From NCBI GenBank assembly GCA_905479595.1, contig CAJQND010000047.1, positions 1-8,924 on the forward strand: 8,924 nucleotides of DNA, read 5' to 3'. Below are positions 1 to 6,477 of this stretch, piece by piece. Source of the DNA: an uncultured Hyphomicrobiales bacterium. Its GTDB lineage: Bacteria; Pseudomonadota; Alphaproteobacteria; Rhizobiales; CAJQND01. The position numbers and the translations under genes are program-made. Each line of letters begins with the position of its first letter. Position 1 is the stretch's first letter. The notes under the pieces were generated by a model. The model saw only the letters and a program-made list of their open reading frames with translations. It was not told the origin of the DNA and made no database searches.

Positions 1-175
1 AGCAAATGTCACCTTGGGAAATATTATGCAGATATCTGAATCCGGCGGATCGCGGCCTCCCCGGCCAATGATGCGCTCACGCATGGCCATGTCGGCAGAA
101 GCGGCAGATGTTCCGATTGCCCAGGGCGAACAATCCGTTTCCGTTCAAGTCAACATCACCTGGGAAATCAAATAG
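1..175 (+). CDS. SIMPL domain (DUF541) protein, C-terminal end (partial)
   Basis: The reading frame beginning at base 2 is open from the left edge to a TAG at 173-175 and encodes the last 57 residues of a protein. The run SESGG followed by R-P-P-R-P-M-M-R and the ending QSVSVQVNITWEIK match the C-terminus typical of SIMPL (DUF541) proteins, which usually end in a beta strand of the form V-x-V-x-W-x. Members are generally exported or periplasmic proteins of about 230-250 residues with a signal peptide; those parts lie outside the window. The molecular function of the family is poorly defined in bacteria. It is convergent with the cyclase gene, with only 8 bases between the two stop codons. The family call is fairly secure from the motif; the N-terminal part and the start cannot be assessed. 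Confidence 0.82.
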   Translation, partial: ANVTLGNIMQISESGGSRPPRPMMRSRMAMSAEAADVPIAQGEQSVSVQVNITWEIK

Positions 176-179
176 CTAT

Positions 180-191
180 CGGTCTAGACCG
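180..191. repeat. 12-base perfect palindrome at the convergent stop codons
   Basis: CGGTCTAGACCG is a perfect palindrome lying between the two convergent genes, and it contains the stop codon (184-186, minus strand) of the cyclase. It has no loop and no adjacent T-run, so it is not a standard Rho-independent terminator. It may be chance or a weak bidirectional 3'-end structure. Confidence 0.4.
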
Positions 192-1401
192 GCGGCTCAT
201 ACACATCTTGTTTTTCGGCAACACCAGGAAGGTCCCATGTGCCTGCGGGGGTGAAATCAATTTCATCCGAGAGCTGCTCGCAAAACGCGCCTGAAACAAG
301 CAAGCGGCGTTGCAATCGCCCACAAAGATCTGATATGCGGCTGGCAATGTTGACACCGCGGCCAATCACCGTGAAGTCCAGCCGCTGACCGGACCCAACA
401 TTGCCATATGCGACGTCACCGAAATGCAGGGCAATTTTAATGTCAAAACGTGGGCCATGAGGCTGCTGGCGCTCGCGGTTCACTGCATCGAGAATTGCAC
501 GCGAGGCCGCCAGCGCGTTGCGGCATGCCGCTGTTTCCCCGTCATCATCCGCCCGGAATATGGCAAGCACACCATCGCCAATAAACTTCAGCACCTCGCC
601 GCCATTGTTTTCAACACCTGGCACAACACAATCATAGAAACGGTTCAGAAACTCTGCCACTTCCCCGGCATTCATGGTCATCGAATGAGATGTGAACTTG
701 CGCATGTCAACGAACAGGATGGCGGAGCGAATACGCATAACCTCACCGCGATGAATATCACCGGCAAGAATGTGCTTTTGTGGTTCCTCACCTACATAGG
801 TTTTTAAAACCGTTGAGATGCGGTTGTTCAGGGCGATAACTTCGGCCGTGAGCCGCATGGCCGGCATAACAGAATGCAAAATCGCGATATCAGTTGGCGA
901 AAAGCCTGCTGCATTGCGGGTGGCAAAAGCCACCGAATTCGCATTGGTGCCGGTAAATGGCATTGGTGCGCAAATGTAGTGCACGTATCCGTCCCGCTTG
1001 AGGTCGGGAACAATGCCAAAGCGTTCATCTGGTGTATCTGGCAGCCAAAGTTCAAGCCATTCACCAGTTGCGTTGACCTCAAATAGCGGGCTGTTTTCAT
1101 ACATTTCCGCAGAAACCGGCCCGTAGGGAAAAATTCGGGCTTCCGATGCATCACCTGGCTGCCAATACCAACCGATCCCGGAGTTCTCAGAATGCAGAAT
1201 TTCAACCGATAAGCTTGCCCGGTCTAACGGAATCCCCGAATCGAGCAAACGCTCGCAAAAACCATCAAACGCAGCACCAGGATCACCATTTGGTCCGGCC
1301 TCGTTCAGCAGCCAGTCGCGAATTGGCACGGCCTGTTCTAAAACATGGCGCGACAACAAGGACACATCAGTTTTTACTAATTGGTCTTCAGTCTTTTCCA
1401 T
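184..1401 (-). CDS. Class III adenylate/guanylate cyclase with N-terminal input region
   Basis: This is a nucleotide cyclase that probably makes cAMP from ATP. Counting from the ATG at 1401 (405 residues), the catalytic domain spans about residues 223-390. Both metal-binding aspartates are present: D232 in LFVDMRKFT and D276 in KFIGDGVLAIF. The adenine-selecting pair looks like K272 and D342 (RLDFTVIG), which favours adenylate over guanylate cyclase. The transition-state residues are N351 and R355 in GVNIASRIS, so the enzyme appears intact. The first 200 residues (DRASLSVEILHSENSGIGW and onward) resemble the N-terminal region of rhizobial cyclases of this type and probably sense a signal; no transmembrane segment is seen, so it should be cytoplasmic. 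The start is uncertain: the frame stays open upstream to a TTG at 1485 (433 residues), and neither start has a good ribosome binding site. I prefer the ATG because the extra 28 residues show no family features. It lies downstream of rpoD on the same strand and could be read through from it. Confidence 0.88.
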   Translation of the reverse strand: MEKTEDQLVKTDVSLLSRHVLEQAVPIRDWLLNEAGPNGDPGAAFDGFCERLLDSGIPLDRASLSVEILHSENSGIGWYWQPGDASEARIFPYGPVSAEMYENSPLFEVNATGEWLELWLPDTPDERFGIVPDLKRDGYVHYICAPMPFTGTNANSVAFATRNAAGFSPTDIAILHSVMPAMRLTAEVIALNNRISTVLKTYVGEEPQKHILAGDIHRGEVMRIRSAILFVDMRKFTSHSMTMNAGEVAEFLNRFYDCVVPGVENNGGEVLKFIGDGVLAIFRADDDGETAACRNALAASRAILDAVNRERQQPHGPRFDIKIALHFGDVAYGNVGSGQRLDFTVIGRGVNIASRISDLCGRLQRRLLVSGAFCEQLSDEIDFTPAGTWDLPGVAEKQDVYEPPV

Positions 1402-1484
1402 TAAAGATAATGGCCCCGCCCCAGCAATTACGGCAATTTCGGTTTCCTGCAGATAGGTCACGCGCAGGAGCGTTTCACGACACA

Positions 1485-1502
1485 AGTTCGTGAGGTCGAA
1501 CT
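1485..1502 (-). repeat. Inverted repeat between rpoD and the cyclase
   Basis: Perfect 6-base arms AGTTCG and CGAACT flank a 6-base spacer (TGAGGT) in the short gap after rpoD. On the minus strand it could form a small stem-loop 24 bases beyond the rpoD stop, but it is not followed by a T-run. At best it is a weak 3'-end structure of rpoD or a leader structure of the cyclase. Confidence 0.35.
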
Positions 1503-1525
1503 GCCGAAAAGCCGTCCTGGGTGGA

Positions 1526-3496
1526 TTAATTATCCAGGAAGCTGCGCAGTTTTCGCGAACGGCTCGGGTGTTTCAACTTACGCAGCGCCTTGGCTTCAAT
1601 CTGGCGGATACGTTCACGGGTTACCGAGAATTGTTGTCCAACTTCTTCCAGAGTGTGGTCGGTATTCATGCCGATGCCAAAACGCATGCGCAACACACGT
1701 TCTTCGCGCGGTGTCAGGCTGGCAAGCACCCGGGTCGTGGTCTCACGCAAGTTAGACTGGATCGCCGCATCAATTGGCAGGATCGCATTCTTGTCTTCAA
1801 TGAAATCGCCGAGATGGGAATCTTCTTCATCACCAATTGGCGTTTCCAGCGAAATTGGCTCTTTTGCGATCTTCATCACCTTGCGCACTTTTTCCAGTGG
1901 CATGGCAAGTTTCTCAGCCAGTTCTTCCGGCGTTGGTTCACGGCCAATTTCGTGCAGCATCTGGCGGCCAGTACGAACCAGCTTATTGATGGTTTCAATC
2001 ATATGCACCGGAATACGGATCGTGCGGGCCTGATCGGCAATCGAGCGGGTGATCGCCTGGCGAATCCACCATGTTGCATAGGTGGAGAATTTGTAACCGC
2101 GACGATATTCGAACTTATCGACGGCCTTCATGAGCCCGATATTACCTTCCTGGATCAGATCAAGGAACTGCAGGCCACGATTTGTGTATTTTTTGGCAAT
2201 TGAAATCACCAGGCGCAGGTTTGCCTCAACCATTTCCTTCTTGGCCTGACGAGCCTCGCGCTCACCTTTCTGCACCGTGTGAACGATGCGTCGGTACTCA
2301 GCGATCTCCAGGCCGGTTTCCGTTGCCAGCATGTGAATTTCGTCACGCAATTCCTTAATTTGGTCGCGCTCGGCCTGGATGAATTCTTTCCAGTTATTCT
2401 TGGTAAGGCGTCCAACCCGGCGCACCCAGCCCGGATCAAGTTCCTGGCCACGGTACTGCTTGAGGAATTCATCCCGCGGCACCCCGCTGGCATCTGCGGC
2501 ACGCAGCAAACGGCCTTCAAGGGAAATCAACCGCTTGTTGATGTCATAAAGCTGCTCAACCAGCGCTTCGATACGGTTGTTGTTAAGCGACAGGCTTTTC
2601 ACCGAACCGATGATGTCTTCGCGCAGTTTTTTGTAACGGCGTTCTTGTGAAGACGAAAGGGTTTTGCTCTCGCCAACCTGCTGATCCTGAAGCCGGCGGA
2701 GTTTTTTGTAGTCAGACGCGATCTGGTCAAACGTTTCAACGACTTTCGGCTTTAGTTCCGCTTCCATGGCGGCGATGGACAGATTATTTTCGTCATCATC
2801 ATCGTCATCATCGTCGTCGTCTTCATTTTCGCCTTCAGCTTTTTCGTCTTCAGGCTTTTCTTCTTCTTCAGGTTTTTCTTCTTCTTCGGTCTTGGCTTCC
2901 GGCACTTTTTTTGCGTCTGGTCCGGCATAGGTAGCGTCCAGGTCAATAATATCGCGCAGCAGAATGCGGCCTTCATTTAGCTCATCGCGCCAGATGATGA
3001 TGGCCTGGAAGGTCAATGGACTTTCGCAAAGTCCGGCAATCATTGCTTCGCGCCCGGCCTCGATGCGCTTGGCGATGGCAATTTCACCTTCCCGCGACAA
3101 CAGCTCCACCGAACCCATTTCGCGCAGATACATGCGAACAGGATCATCGGTGCGCTCGAGCGGTTCAGATGCGGTTTTTGCAACCTTGACCGGCAGACCT
3201 GCCTCAACCTTCTTGGCGGTTTCGGCGACATCTTCATTGTCTTCTTCTGATTCCACTACGTTGATGCCCATTTCAGTGAGCATCGACATGGTGTCTTCTA
3301 TTTGCTCAGAAGACACCTGGTCAGAAGGTAAAACCTCGTTGAGTTCGTCATAGGTCACATAACCACGCCGCTTGGCGGCCTTGATCATTTTCTTGACTGC
3401 AGCGTTCTTAAGATCGAGCAGCGGCGCATCACTTGCGGCCTGGTCTTTTGCGGCCGGACCTTTTGCGGCTGGTTTTTCAGCAGTTTTGGCTACCAT
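1526..3496 (-). CDS. rpoD: RNA polymerase primary sigma factor RpoD (sigma-70)
   Basis: This primary sigma factor directs RNA polymerase to housekeeping promoters. Counting from the ATG at 3496 (656 residues), region 1.1 covers about residues 28-96 and region 1.2 about 115-148 (DPVRMYLREMGSVELLSREGE). A long non-conserved region follows to about 395, with a very acidic Glu/Lys/Pro/Asp stretch at 203-235 that ends in ten consecutive Asp. Region 2 is at about 421-496 and includes the core-binding segment DLIQEGNIGLMKAVDKFEY and the -10-melting segment YKFSTYATWWIRQAI. Region 3 is at about 497-574, and region 4 at 589-649 has the -35-binding helix-turn-helix (TLEEVGQQFSVTRERIRQIE). Length and all regions are normal for an alphaproteobacterial RpoD. 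The frame opens upstream to a GTG at 3514, but GGAGAGA at 3506-3512 sits 9 bases before the ATG at 3496, so that start is preferred. It lies 194 bases downstream of dnaG in the same direction, as in the classic dnaG-rpoD pair. I see no convincing promoter of its own in that gap. Confidence 0.97.
   Translation of the reverse strand: MVAKTAEKPAAKGPAAKDQAASDAPLLDLKNAAVKKMIKAAKRRGYVTYDELNEVLPSDQVSSEQIEDTMSMLTEMGINVVESEEDNEDVAETAKKVEAGLPVKVAKTASEPLERTDDPVRMYLREMGSVELLSREGEIAIAKRIEAGREAMIAGLCESPLTFQAIIIWRDELNEGRILLRDIIDLDATYAGPDAKKVPEAKTEEEEKPEEEEKPEDEKAEGENEDDDDDDDDDDENNLSIAAMEAELKPKVVETFDQIASDYKKLRRLQDQQVGESKTLSSSQERRYKKLREDIIGSVKSLSLNNNRIEALVEQLYDINKRLISLEGRLLRAADASGVPRDEFLKQYRGQELDPGWVRRVGRLTKNNWKEFIQAERDQIKELRDEIHMLATETGLEIAEYRRIVHTVQKGEREARQAKKEMVEANLRLVISIAKKYTNRGLQFLDLIQEGNIGLMKAVDKFEYRRGYKFSTYATWWIRQAITRSIADQARTIRIPVHMIETINKLVRTGRQMLHEIGREPTPEELAEKLAMPLEKVRKVMKIAKEPISLETPIGDEEDSHLGDFIEDKNAILPIDAAIQSNLRETTTRVLASLTPREERVLRMRFGIGMNTDHTLEEVGQQFSVTRERIRQIEAKALRKLKHPSRSRKLRSFLDN
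2792..2821 (-). repeat. Run of ten Asp codons (GAY) inside rpoD
   Basis: Ten consecutive GAC/GAT codons encode residues 226-235 of RpoD, in the non-conserved region. Codon choice alternates between GAC and GAT, so the DNA is an imperfect trinucleotide repeat. Such tracts can change length by slippage in steps of one residue without breaking the frame. Acidic runs here are common in alphaproteobacterial RpoD. Confidence 0.8.
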
Positions 3497-3505
3497 GTCT
3501 ATTTG

Positions 3506-3512
3506 TCTCTCC
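3506..3512 (-). promoter_or_regulatory. Ribosome binding site of rpoD
   Basis: GGAGAGA on the minus strand is placed 9 bases before the ATG at 3496. It decides the start, since the longer GTG frame at 3514 would begin just outside this site. Confidence 0.7.
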
Positions 3513-3617
3513 ACCCAACTGGCACAACGCCAGTAGCTAATTTCTCAAGGTTCTCAAATTCGGCCAACTTTCGATTAAGTCGTCCGACACCATTACCCGG
3601 TTAGTCCAGCACATTCC

Positions 3618-3636
3618 TTAACGCGCTTTGCGTTAA
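3618..3636. repeat. Inverted repeat in the dnaG-rpoD intergenic gap
   Basis: Perfect 7-base arms TTAACGC and GCGTTAA flank the spacer GCTTT, 55 bases after the dnaG stop and about 120 bases before rpoD. A stem-loop could form in the dnaG-rpoD transcript. There is no following T-run, so a Rho-independent terminator is unlikely. It may be an operator, an RNA processing or stability element, or chance. The rest of the 194-base gap (3497-3690) shows no ORF and no clear promoter. Confidence 0.5.
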
Positions 3637-3690
3637 CCGCCCCTTAAGCATAAATTCAGGCATTGCTTACGATTTGCATTAAAATCCGGA

Positions 3691-5628
3691 TTAGCTCGCC
3701 GAGCGGGTCCGTCCAGATGCCTCACCATAGCCATCGACCATTGCCTCTTCGCCAGCCTGAGACCTTATCTGATCACGAATTTCGTTGAGATGTGCGAAAT
3801 TCACTTCGGAATTGTCTTCAGCAAACGCAAATTCAGCGGTCTTCAGCTCCTTTTGCAACGTAAGCGCCTTGTTATGCAGAACAACGAGTTGCGCCCAGCC
3901 GGTCTCCACATCCGCTTTCGCGGCATCTGGAAGAGCGAACCAGTCGCTTTCTTGTGTCACCTTCGCATCAAGTTGGCCAAGTAAATTTGAATATCCTCTC
4001 TGGGCGAGATGGTCGCGCAACAGAGCTGTGTCAAGGCCGATTTGCAAAGCGGCGGTATCTAGGATTTTCTTACGCAAGGTGTCAAGGTCACGGTTTGAAA
4101 ATTCCAACGCTGCAAATTTGTCGGTATAGTGCTCGATCAGGAACGGGTGGTTGATTGCGGCCAACAATATCAACCGCTCGCGGCGTTCACCAGCGTTGCG
4201 GGTCAACCCTGCACCCGCCAGGCGCTTGAGTTCTCCGCTTGCAGGCATATGCACATCCCATGGCCGTTCCCGGCCACGGCCAAATGCCGGCCGACCAGAC
4301 TTTCGCTGCCCGCCACGGCGATAATTGCCACCACCAGATTTTGTTTTCCCGGCCATGGCATTCAGGCGTTCGCGAATGTGATCTACATAATGAGCACGCA
4401 CACGTTCATCTGCAATTTGTTTTACGGCCTGATGCAAGCGCGCATCAAAGTCGGCCCGGCGCTCCGGCGTGGACAGATCATTGACCGCCAACTCACGCTC
4501 CCACAGCATTGCCGACAGGGGCCGCGAATTGTCCAAAACCTCCTGCATGGCTTCGCTTCCCCCTTCACTGATCAGCTCATCGGGGTCAGTTCCATCTTCC
4601 AACAACGCAAATTTGAGCGAATATCCCGGCGCCAGCAAGGGCAAGGCGGTATCACCCGCACGGTAGGCAGCTTTGAGACCGGCACCGTCGCCGTCAAAAC
4701 ATAGCACCGGCTCAGGTACTGCCTTCCACATGAGTTTGAGCTGGTCTTCAGTTAGCGCCGTCCCAAGTGGGGCGACCGCCTGCGGAAAACCCGCCCGCAC
4801 CAGAGCAATCACATCTGTATAGCCTTCCACACAGATGATTGAACCGGCTTCATAAGCGGCAGAACGTGCCGTATCAAAATTGTAAAGCACCCGGCCTTTG
4901 TGAAAGAGCGGCGTATCAGGTGAATTGAGATATTTTGCTGGCACATCTGACGATAGCGCCCTGCCCCCAAAAGCAATCACCCGGCCACGGACGTCCTTGA
5001 TCGGAAAAATAACCCTGTCGCGGAACCGGTCATAGGGAACAGCGATATCTTGCCCCGCAATCACCAGGCCAGCTTCAGCCATTTGCTCAACAGTGATGTT
5101 ATTGTCCGCAAGATGGGTTTTGAGCGCGCGCCGGTCGCCCGGGGCATATCCAATGCGAAAACTGCCTATGGTGCGTGCACTAATGCCCCTGTCGGACAGA
5201 TAGCCACGTGCAGCAGCACCTTCGCTGGCCTGCAACCGGTCTTCAAAAAACTTTGCTGCAAGCTCCATGACATCATAAAGACTGGCACGTTCTTCGGCGC
5301 GCTGGGCATCTTCCGGTGTGCGCTCAGGCATATCGAGCCCGGCAAGGCTTGCAAGCTGCTCCACCGCTTCTGGAAACGACAAGCCTTCCAGCTTGGTGAC
5401 AAAGGTAAAAATGTCACCTGATTCCTTACAACCAAAGCAATGATAACGTTGGCGGCGGTTATCGGCATGGAAGGACGGGGTTTTTTCCCCGTGGAAGGGG
5501 CAGCAGGCCCAATAATCGCCTTTTGCCGGTATGGATTTGCGCTTATCCCAGGTGACCTTGCGGCCCACCACATCGGTGACCGGCAGCCGGGCCCGTATTT
5601 CATCAAGAAAGGTGTCAGAAAAGCGCAT
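3691..5628 (-). CDS. dnaG: DNA primase DnaG
   Basis: DNA primase makes the RNA primers for replication and acts with the DnaB helicase at the fork. The 645 residues show the whole architecture. An N-terminal CHC2 zinc-binding domain has C43, H46, C64 and C67 (CCPFHGEKTPSFH and YHCFGCKESGDIF). The RNA polymerase core contains the basic motif RFRDRVIFPI (201-210) and FGGRAL (220-225). The Toprim catalytic residues are E268 (VEGYTDVI) and D312/D314 (CFDGDGAG). A Gly/Arg-rich linker at about 431-457 leads to a C-terminal helical region of about 190 residues that should bind DnaB. Length is normal. The ATG at 5628 is the only sensible start, since the next Met is residue 100 and using it would remove the zinc domain. 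No Shine-Dalgarno sequence is seen before the ATG; an inverted repeat ends 3 bases from it. It follows the YqeY gene by 119 bases and precedes rpoD. Confidence 0.97.
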   Translation of the reverse strand: MRFSDTFLDEIRARLPVTDVVGRKVTWDKRKSIPAKGDYWACCPFHGEKTPSFHADNRRQRYHCFGCKESGDIFTFVTKLEGLSFPEAVEQLASLAGLDMPERTPEDAQRAEERASLYDVMELAAKFFEDRLQASEGAAARGYLSDRGISARTIGSFRIGYAPGDRRALKTHLADNNITVEQMAEAGLVIAGQDIAVPYDRFRDRVIFPIKDVRGRVIAFGGRALSSDVPAKYLNSPDTPLFHKGRVLYNFDTARSAAYEAGSIICVEGYTDVIALVRAGFPQAVAPLGTALTEDQLKLMWKAVPEPVLCFDGDGAGLKAAYRAGDTALPLLAPGYSLKFALLEDGTDPDELISEGGSEAMQEVLDNSRPLSAMLWERELAVNDLSTPERRADFDARLHQAVKQIADERVRAHYVDHIRERLNAMAGKTKSGGGNYRRGGQRKSGRPAFGRGRERPWDVHMPASGELKRLAGAGLTRNAGERRERLILLAAINHPFLIEHYTDKFAALEFSNRDLDTLRKKILDTAALQIGLDTALLRDHLAQRGYSNLLGQLDAKVTQESDWFALPDAAKADVETGWAQLVVLHNKALTLQKELKTAEFAFAEDNSEVNFAHLNEIRDQIRSQAGEEAMVDGYGEASGRTRSAS

Positions 5629-5631
5629 TTG

Positions 5632-5648
5632 TCACGTGTAGCACGTGA
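5632..5648 (-). promoter_or_regulatory. Perfect inverted repeat directly before the dnaG start
   Basis: TCACGTG and CACGTGA (7-base arms, 3-base spacer TAG) end 3 bases before the dnaG ATG. Each arm contains the self-palindromic hexamer CACGTG, so the site is both a direct and an inverted repeat. It occupies the place where a Shine-Dalgarno sequence would be. It could be a DNA operator or an mRNA hairpin limiting ribosome access; which one is not decided by the sequence. Confidence 0.55.
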
Positions 5649-5675
5649 TATCGGCGGATTGGCACGCCAATATCA
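5646..5675 (-). promoter_or_regulatory. Strong stem-loop in the dnaG leader
   Basis: The plus-strand arms TGATATCGGCG (5646-5656) and CGCCAATATCA (5665-5675) match except at one position. In the minus-strand transcript that position is a U-G wobble, giving an unbroken 11-pair stem with an 8-base loop. It shares three bases (5646-5648) with the adjacent inverted repeat at 5632-5648, so the two hairpins compete slightly. There is no T-run after it, which argues against a terminator for the upstream YqeY gene. Confidence 0.5.
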
Positions 5676-5676
5676 A

Positions 5677-5706
5677 ATTAAGAGCGAATCACACGAATTT
5701 TATCAA
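5677..5706 (-). promoter_or_regulatory. Possible dnaG promoter
   Basis: On the minus strand TTGATA (5701-5706) and CTTAAT (5677-5682) are 18 bases apart, a tolerable but weak sigma-70 pair. A GANTC site (5686-5690), the target of the alphaproteobacterial CcrM methylase, lies in the spacer. The plus-strand 9-mer TTATCAACA (5700-5708) is one mismatch from a DnaA box and overlaps the -35. A start near 5670 would cut into the leader stem-loop, so either the promoter or the RNA stem is probably not what it seems. Confidence 0.25.
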
Positions 5707-5747
5707 CACCAATTAACAGCTTTTGGGAACCACGGGCGGCTTGGTTG

Positions 5748-6212
5748 CTAACCCAGCAGGCCCTTGACCACGGCGCTGGCTTTGCCAAAATCCATCTGTC
5801 CGGCATATTTTTCCTTCAGCGCACCCATAGTGCGGCCCATGTCCTTGAGCCCGACAGCGCCGATATCTTCAATCACTGCCTGAACCGCGCCAGCCATCTC
5901 TTCATCGTTCATTTGTGCTGGCAGGAATTCCTCAATGATCACGATTTCCTCGCGCTCTTGCTCAGCAAGCTCCAAACGTGCGGCGTCCTCGTACATTTTA
6001 ATGGAATCACGGCGTTGTTTCACCATTTTGGCGAGGATTTCCATCACTTCACCATCATCCACCCCATCGCCCTTGCCGGCGCTGCGGTTCTGGATTTTGC
6101 GATCTTTAATCGCAGCATTGATGAGCCTGGTGGTCGCCATGCGGCGCTTGTCGCGCTGTTTCATGGCATCCTTGAGGGCCTGGTCTATTCTGTCGCGTAG
6201 CGCGTCTGTCAT
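5748..6212 (-). CDS. yqeY: GatB/YqeY domain-containing protein
   Basis: The 154-residue protein has the YqeY layout. A helical N-terminal half begins MTDALRDRIDQALKDAMKQRDK with RMATTRLINAAIKDRKI after it; a central segment reads VMEILAKMVKQRRDSIKMYEDA, and then comes the characteristic EEFLPAQMNDEEM. A small C-terminal domain related to the tail of GatB ends in DFGKASAVVKGLLG. The GatB-type tail suggests contact with tRNA, but YqeY proteins lack the amidotransferase core and their role is not established. Length is normal and no signal peptide or membrane segment is seen, so it is cytoplasmic. The ATG at 6212 has CAGG 8 bases upstream as a fair ribosome site. It is the first gene of the minus-strand yqeY-dnaG-rpoD block and is divergent from carA. 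Confidence 0.92.
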   Translation of the reverse strand: MTDALRDRIDQALKDAMKQRDKRRMATTRLINAAIKDRKIQNRSAGKGDGVDDGEVMEILAKMVKQRRDSIKMYEDAARLELAEQEREEIVIIEEFLPAQMNDEEMAGAVQAVIEDIGAVGLKDMGRTMGALKEKYAGQMDFGKASAVVKGLLG

Positions 6213-6270
6213 GTTACAACCTGTCAGGGTTCATTTCGGACCCCAAATGGGCCTGTTTTGAACGCGGCGC

Positions 6271-6300
6271 AACATAAACCAGGTGCGCCCAATAAATCAA
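6271..6300 (-). promoter_or_regulatory. Possible promoter of the yqeY-dnaG-rpoD block
   Basis: On the minus strand TTGATT (6295-6300) and TATGTT (6271-6276) are 18 bases apart, and the -10 fits TATNNT. This would give a leader of about 50 bases before the ATG at 6212. The upstream DNA (6291-6350) is AT-rich, which supports a promoter, but the region also serves carA. Confidence 0.4.
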
Positions 6301-6358
6301 TTTTATTCTCAAGCCCATAACCATTTGATTTTATTGTATTTTTATACGAAGGAATAAG

Positions 6359-6387
6359 TTGACCTGAATTCAGACTCTTCTTATGGT
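6359..6387 (+). promoter_or_regulatory. Sigma-70 type promoter of carA
   Basis: TTGACC (6359-6364) and TATGGT (6382-6387) are exactly 17 bases apart, close to the housekeeping consensus. The preceding AT-rich tract (about 6326-6346) could act as an UP element. Transcription would start near 6394, leaving a leader of about 84 bases. A ribosome site GAGGAA lies at 6461-6466. I see no clear attenuator or riboswitch in this leader. Confidence 0.6.
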
Positions 6388-6477
6388 CCTGCGCAAATTG
6401 GCTCTCTCACATATCCGCGCTCCAAATATAGGCTGTAATGTTAGATTTGTAAGCCCTTTTGAGGAAACCTTAGTCCA

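Noticed and set aside
424..807. Plus-strand 127-codon frame opposite the cyclase
   Set aside because: It is antisense to the catalytic domain of an intact cyclase and shows no domain or ribosome site of its own.
1490..2203. Plus-strand 237-codon frame opposite rpoD
   Set aside because: Mirror frame of conserved regions 2 to 4 of rpoD. Its Phe/Gln/His-rich composition is that of a reverse reading of a highly conserved gene.
4129..4704. Plus-strand 191-codon frame opposite dnaG
   Set aside because: Antisense to the primase linker and C-terminal domain; no start signal or recognisable fold.
5646..5675. The dnaG leader stem-loop as a Rho-independent terminator of yqeY
   Set aside because: No T-run follows the stem on the minus strand, and the next bases form the second inverted repeat next to dnaG.
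6394..6477. Attenuator or riboswitch in the carA leader
   Set aside because: Only weak pairing (GGCT at 6431-6434 with AGCC at 6452-6455) and no T-run, short leader ORF or known riboswitch core were seen in about 84 bases.
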